From Butyrivibrio sp. (GTDB taxonomy: Bacteria; Bacillota; Clostridia; Lachnospirales; Lachnospiraceae), in assembly GCA_015056625.1 (NCBI GenBank), contig SVFY01000002.1, forward strand, positions 1 to 64,000: a stretch of DNA of 64,000 nt, in the 5' to 3' direction. Under the pieces are notes generated by a model. That model was not told where the DNA came from, made no database searches, and worked only from the letters and a program-made list of their open reading frames with translations. Both the position numbers and the translations under genes were made by a program. Every line of letters begins with the position of its first letter. Positions within the stretch are counted from its first letter, which is position 1. Shown in pieces: positions 61,136-64,000 of the stretch.

Positions 61136-62107
61136 ATGTATTATTGTATTGTTAACCCCTCCGCAAGGTCGGGTAAGGGAAAAGACATTTGGAACAGGCT
61201 TGAGTACAAGCTTTTGGAGAAAAACCTTGAATACGAGGTTCATCTCACCAAGGGACCGGGGCATGCCACAAGAATTGCGAAAAAGCTTACAGAGAATCCA
61301 GGGACTGATAGCGATCATCCTGTAAAGCTTGTTGTTATGGGCGGTGATGGCACTTTAAATGAAGTCATGAATGGTATCATGGACTTTGAAAGGACCCTTG
61401 TTGGGTATATCCCAATAGGATCATCCAATGATTTTGCAAGGGATCTGGCTTACCCTGGGAATATTGATGTGCTCATTGACAGGATAGTAGAGGGCAAAAA
61501 GGTCAGGGCTTTGGACCTTGGAAAGGTTACTTTTAACTCAATGACAGGTCCTATGTCCAGGCTCCATGATGAAAGCGCTTCGCCCTCAAGGATCTTTGAT
61601 GTCAGCTCAGGGATCGGGTTTGATGCAGCTGTCTGTGAAGAGGCTCTGGCATCAGGAACCAAGAACTTTCTTAACAAGATCGGTCTTGGCAAGCTAACCT
61701 ATGGCATGATAGCAATAAGACAGCTTTTAAAGGCCCAGAAGGTACCCTGTGATATAGAACTTGATGATGGCAGGACTATTCATCTTAACAGGTTTATATT
61801 TATTGCAGCCATGATACATCACTATGAGGGCGGTGGATTTAACTTTGCCCCTAAGGCTGACCTTACAGATGGCAAGTTTGACCTGTGCTTTGCGGGAGAT
61901 ATGCCTCCTGCAAGAATGATGTTCGCGCTTCCTTTTTCCTTTTTTGGAAACTATTACTGGATCAAGGGGATTGGCCATTATGTCACTGCCAAGGCAACAG
62001 TAAGATGCGAAGAACCCATGTGGGTACACACTGACGGAGAGGTATCTGTTAAGTCGGATAACATCACCTTTGAGTGCCTGAAAGAAAAACTTAAGCTTAT
62101 GAATTAG
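61136..62107 (+). CDS. Diacylglycerol kinase/YegS-like lipid kinase
   Basis: YYCIVNPSARSGKG, VVMGGDGTLNEVMNG. Confidence 0.94.
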   Translation: MYYCIVNPSARSGKGKDIWNRLEYKLLEKNLEYEVHLTKGPGHATRIAKKLTENPGTDSDHPVKLVVMGGDGTLNEVMNGIMDFERTLVGYIPIGSSNDFARDLAYPGNIDVLIDRIVEGKKVRALDLGKVTFNSMTGPMSRLHDESASPSRIFDVSSGIGFDAAVCEEALASGTKNFLNKIGLGKLTYGMIAIRQLLKAQKVPCDIELDDGRTIHLNRFIFIAAMIHHYEGGGFNFAPKADLTDGKFDLCFAGDMPPARMMFALPFSFFGNYYWIKGIGHYVTAKATVRCEEPMWVHTDGEVSVKSDNITFECLKEKLKLMN

Positions 62108-62118
62108 ATAACAATTAA

Positions 62119-62154
62119 GGACAATATCATATTGATGGTATTGTCCATTTTTTT
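62119..62154 (+). terminator. Rho-independent terminator
   Basis: GGACAATAtcatattgatggTATTGTCC then ATTTTTTT. Confidence 0.8.
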
Positions 62155-62257
62155 ATCTAGATTTTTTTAAGGGATTATGTTACGATATGCGAAGTGTGTT
62201 GCTTTAATACATTAAACTGTAAATGTGTTTTATAACTATTTTTCAGGAGGATAGGGT

Positions 62258-63496
62258 ATGTATTCATTGGAAGAAGTAAGAAAGGTTGATCCAGAGATCG
62301 CTTCTCTCATCGAGGAGGAAGTTGAGCGTCAGAACAATCACATTGAGCTGATCGCATCAGAGAACTGGACAAGTAAGGCAGTTATGTCTGCCATGGGCAG
62401 TCCTCTCACCAACAAGTACGCTGAGGGTCTTCCGGGGAAAAGATACTACGGCGGATGCTATGTTGTAGACAAGGTTGAGAACATTGCAAGAGACAGGGCA
62501 AAAGAGCTGTTTCACTGCGATTATGCAAATGTTCAGCCACACTCAGGAGCTCAGGCCAATCTTGCAGTTCAGTTTGCACTTCTTAAGCCAGGAGATACCA
62601 TTATGGGTATGGACCTTGAGCAGGGTGGACACCTTACTCACGGTAGCAGTGCTAACATCTCAGGAACATACTTCAATATTGTTCCTTACGGAGTTGATGA
62701 CAACGGCATTCTAGACTATGACAATATGTACAAGCTTGCAGTAGAACACAAGCCTAAGCTTATCATCGCAGGTGCTTCTGCATACTGCAGAACTATTGAC
62801 TTTAAGAAATTCAGAGAAGCTGCTGATGCATGTGGCGCAGTTCTCATGGTAGATATGGCACACATAGCAGGTCTTGTAGCTGCAGGACTTCATCCAAGTC
62901 CATTTCCTTATGCGGATGTTGTTACAACAACAACTCACAAGACTCTTCGTGGACCAAGAGGCGGACTGATCCTCTGGAATCAGGAAGCTCAGGATAAGTT
63001 CAAGTTCAACAAGGCAGTATTCCCTGGTATCCAGGGCGGACCACTTGAGCATGTTGTTGCTGCCAAGGCTATCTGCTTTAAAGAGGCTCTTTCACCTGAG
63101 TTTAAGGTATATGCCCAGAACATCATTGACAATGCAAAGGCTCTTTGCGAAGGCCTGATGAAGAGAGGCATCAAGATCGTATCAGGCGGTACAGACAACC
63201 ACCTTATGCTTGTGGATCTGACCAATTTTGGACTTACAGGAAAAGAAGTAGAAGCATGGCTTGACGATGCACACATTACTGCAAACAAGAATACAATACC
63301 TAATGAAAAACAGTCTCCATTTGTTACCAGTGGTATAAGACTTGGAACACCTGCTGTAACAACAAGAGGCATGAACACTGAAGATATGGATCAGATTGCT
63401 GAGGCTATCGCAATTGTTATCAAGAACAAGGGCGAAAAGAACGATGAAGCCAGAGCGATCATCAAGAAGCTCACAGACAAATATCCTCTTGATTAA
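62258..63496 (+). CDS. glyA: Serine hydroxymethyltransferase
   Basis: [34 protein letters not shown]. Confidence 0.98.
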   Translation: MYSLEEVRKVDPEIASLIEEEVERQNNHIELIASENWTSKAVMSAMGSPLTNKYAEGLPGKRYYGGCYVVDKVENIARDRAKELFHCDYANVQPHSGAQANLAVQFALLKPGDTIMGMDLEQGGHLTHGSSANISGTYFNIVPYGVDDNGILDYDNMYKLAVEHKPKLIIAGASAYCRTIDFKKFREAADACGAVLMVDMAHIAGLVAAGLHPSPFPYADVVTTTTHKTLRGPRGGLILWNQEAQDKFKFNKAVFPGIQGGPLEHVVAAKAICFKEALSPEFKVYAQNIIDNAKALCEGLMKRGIKIVSGGTDNHLMLVDLTNFGLTGKEVEAWLDDAHITANKNTIPNEKQSPFVTSGIRLGTPAVTTRGMNTEDMDQIAEAIAIVIKNKGEKNDEARAIIKKLTDKYPLD

Positions 63497-63517
63497 GCTG
63501 ATATATTATGATGATCT

Positions 63518-63553
63518 AAGGAACCGGAAAGCAGATTTCCGGTTCCTTTTTTA
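63518..63553 (+). terminator. Terminator after glyA
   Basis: AAGGAACCGGAAA-gcaga-TTTCCGGTTCCTTTTTT. Confidence 0.9.
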
Positions 63554-63780
63554 TTGGTTCAAAGAGAAAATTCTGTCAATTTTGAAGGAACTTTTTTGAC
63601 CCCAAAATGAAATGTGTCAAAATTTGTAACATTTATAATACAGGTGTTATGTGGAGTTGGTGCAGTGCAAAATAAATATACAGAATTGTTCATAATGAAT
63701 AAACAATTAGAATAAATAACAGAATATAAGATAATTTAAGTGCCATATTCAAAATAAATAAAAGATTTATTGAAAATGTA

Positions 63781-63809
63781 TTGACAAATTACTTGCGGAT
63801 AAATATAAT
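63781..63809 (+). promoter_or_regulatory. Perfect consensus sigma-A promoter
   Basis: TTGACA (63781-63786), 17 nt, TATAAT (63804-63809). Confidence 0.85.
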
Positions 63810-63815
63810 AAAACC

Positions 63816-64000
63816 ATCAAGAGATACTTATAAGATATCCAATTACTTCTCCACTTGGTATATAGAGCAAACAGAGCCGGGGGAGAAAGAAAGGCAGGTA
63901 CACTCCAAAGGGATAGGTAATTAAAATATTCAGAGAAAGGATGGTACGGTCCACCAAACTAAGTAGATCAGTTTTATAAAAGAGTTTTAAAGTAATACCA
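63816..64000 (+). ncRNA. Unidentified leader or noncoding transcript running off the window
   Basis: No long ORF; GC-rich structured segment (TTCTCC...GGAGAA stem; TGGTACGGTCCACCA) downstream of the perfect promoter. Confidence 0.4.

Noticed and set aside
61091-61140. Hairpin before the lipid kinase considered as a regulatory attenuator
   Set aside because: Best explained as the PAP2 gene terminator; the kinase SD (GAGG) lies just outside the stem
63860-63900. GCAAAC...GGCAGGTAC considered as GEMM c-di-GMP or (reverse strand) cobalamin box
   Set aside because: GACGCAAAGCC and AGTCAGGATACCTGCC type conserved blocks are absent
63916-63956. AGGATGGTACGGTCC looks like part of a T-box (AGGGTGGNACCGCG)
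   Set aside because: The match is poor, no specifier-loop or antiterminator layout was recognised, and no synthetase gene is in view
1-64000. CRISPR arrays, rRNA, complete IS elements, prophage genes
   Set aside because: None seen in a full read; repeats found are coding (E/K tail) or operator-scale

Overview
The window looks like a Lachnospiraceae chromosome segment (Butyrivibrio/Pseudobutyrivibrio-like, inferred from gene content and order). Most of it is ordinary core genome: bcp-yaaA, azlCD-ispF-cysS-mrnC-rlmB-sigH, rpmE-DUF1385-prmC-prfA, divergent argG/argCJBD, comEA-TCS-GerMN-comEC, nrdD/nrdG, holA and glyA. It also has carbohydrate-active genes (GH39, GH13, a PcRGLX/YetA-like protein), an exporter/two-component operon, an EAL phosphodiesterase and one tRNA with anticodon CAT. 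The most interesting signals are: (1) a nucleoside hydrolase plus ECF S-component pair behind a preQ1-I-like leader and terminator, consistent with queuosine salvage; (2) a tandem NrdR-box operator over the promoter of an nrdD whose product carries a C-terminal CPNC redoxin domain; (3) a solitary N6-adenine DNA methyltransferase with an N-terminal HTH; (4) a perfect TTGACA-17-TATAAT promoter driving an unidentified structured transcript at the right edge; (5) two genes whose promoters place the start site at the ATG (candidate leaderless mRNAs); (6) a 5' region of secreted or flagellum-like proteins, a ParE-type toxin-antitoxin pair and truncated gene fragments. All family calls come from reading the translated sequence; no database search was run.
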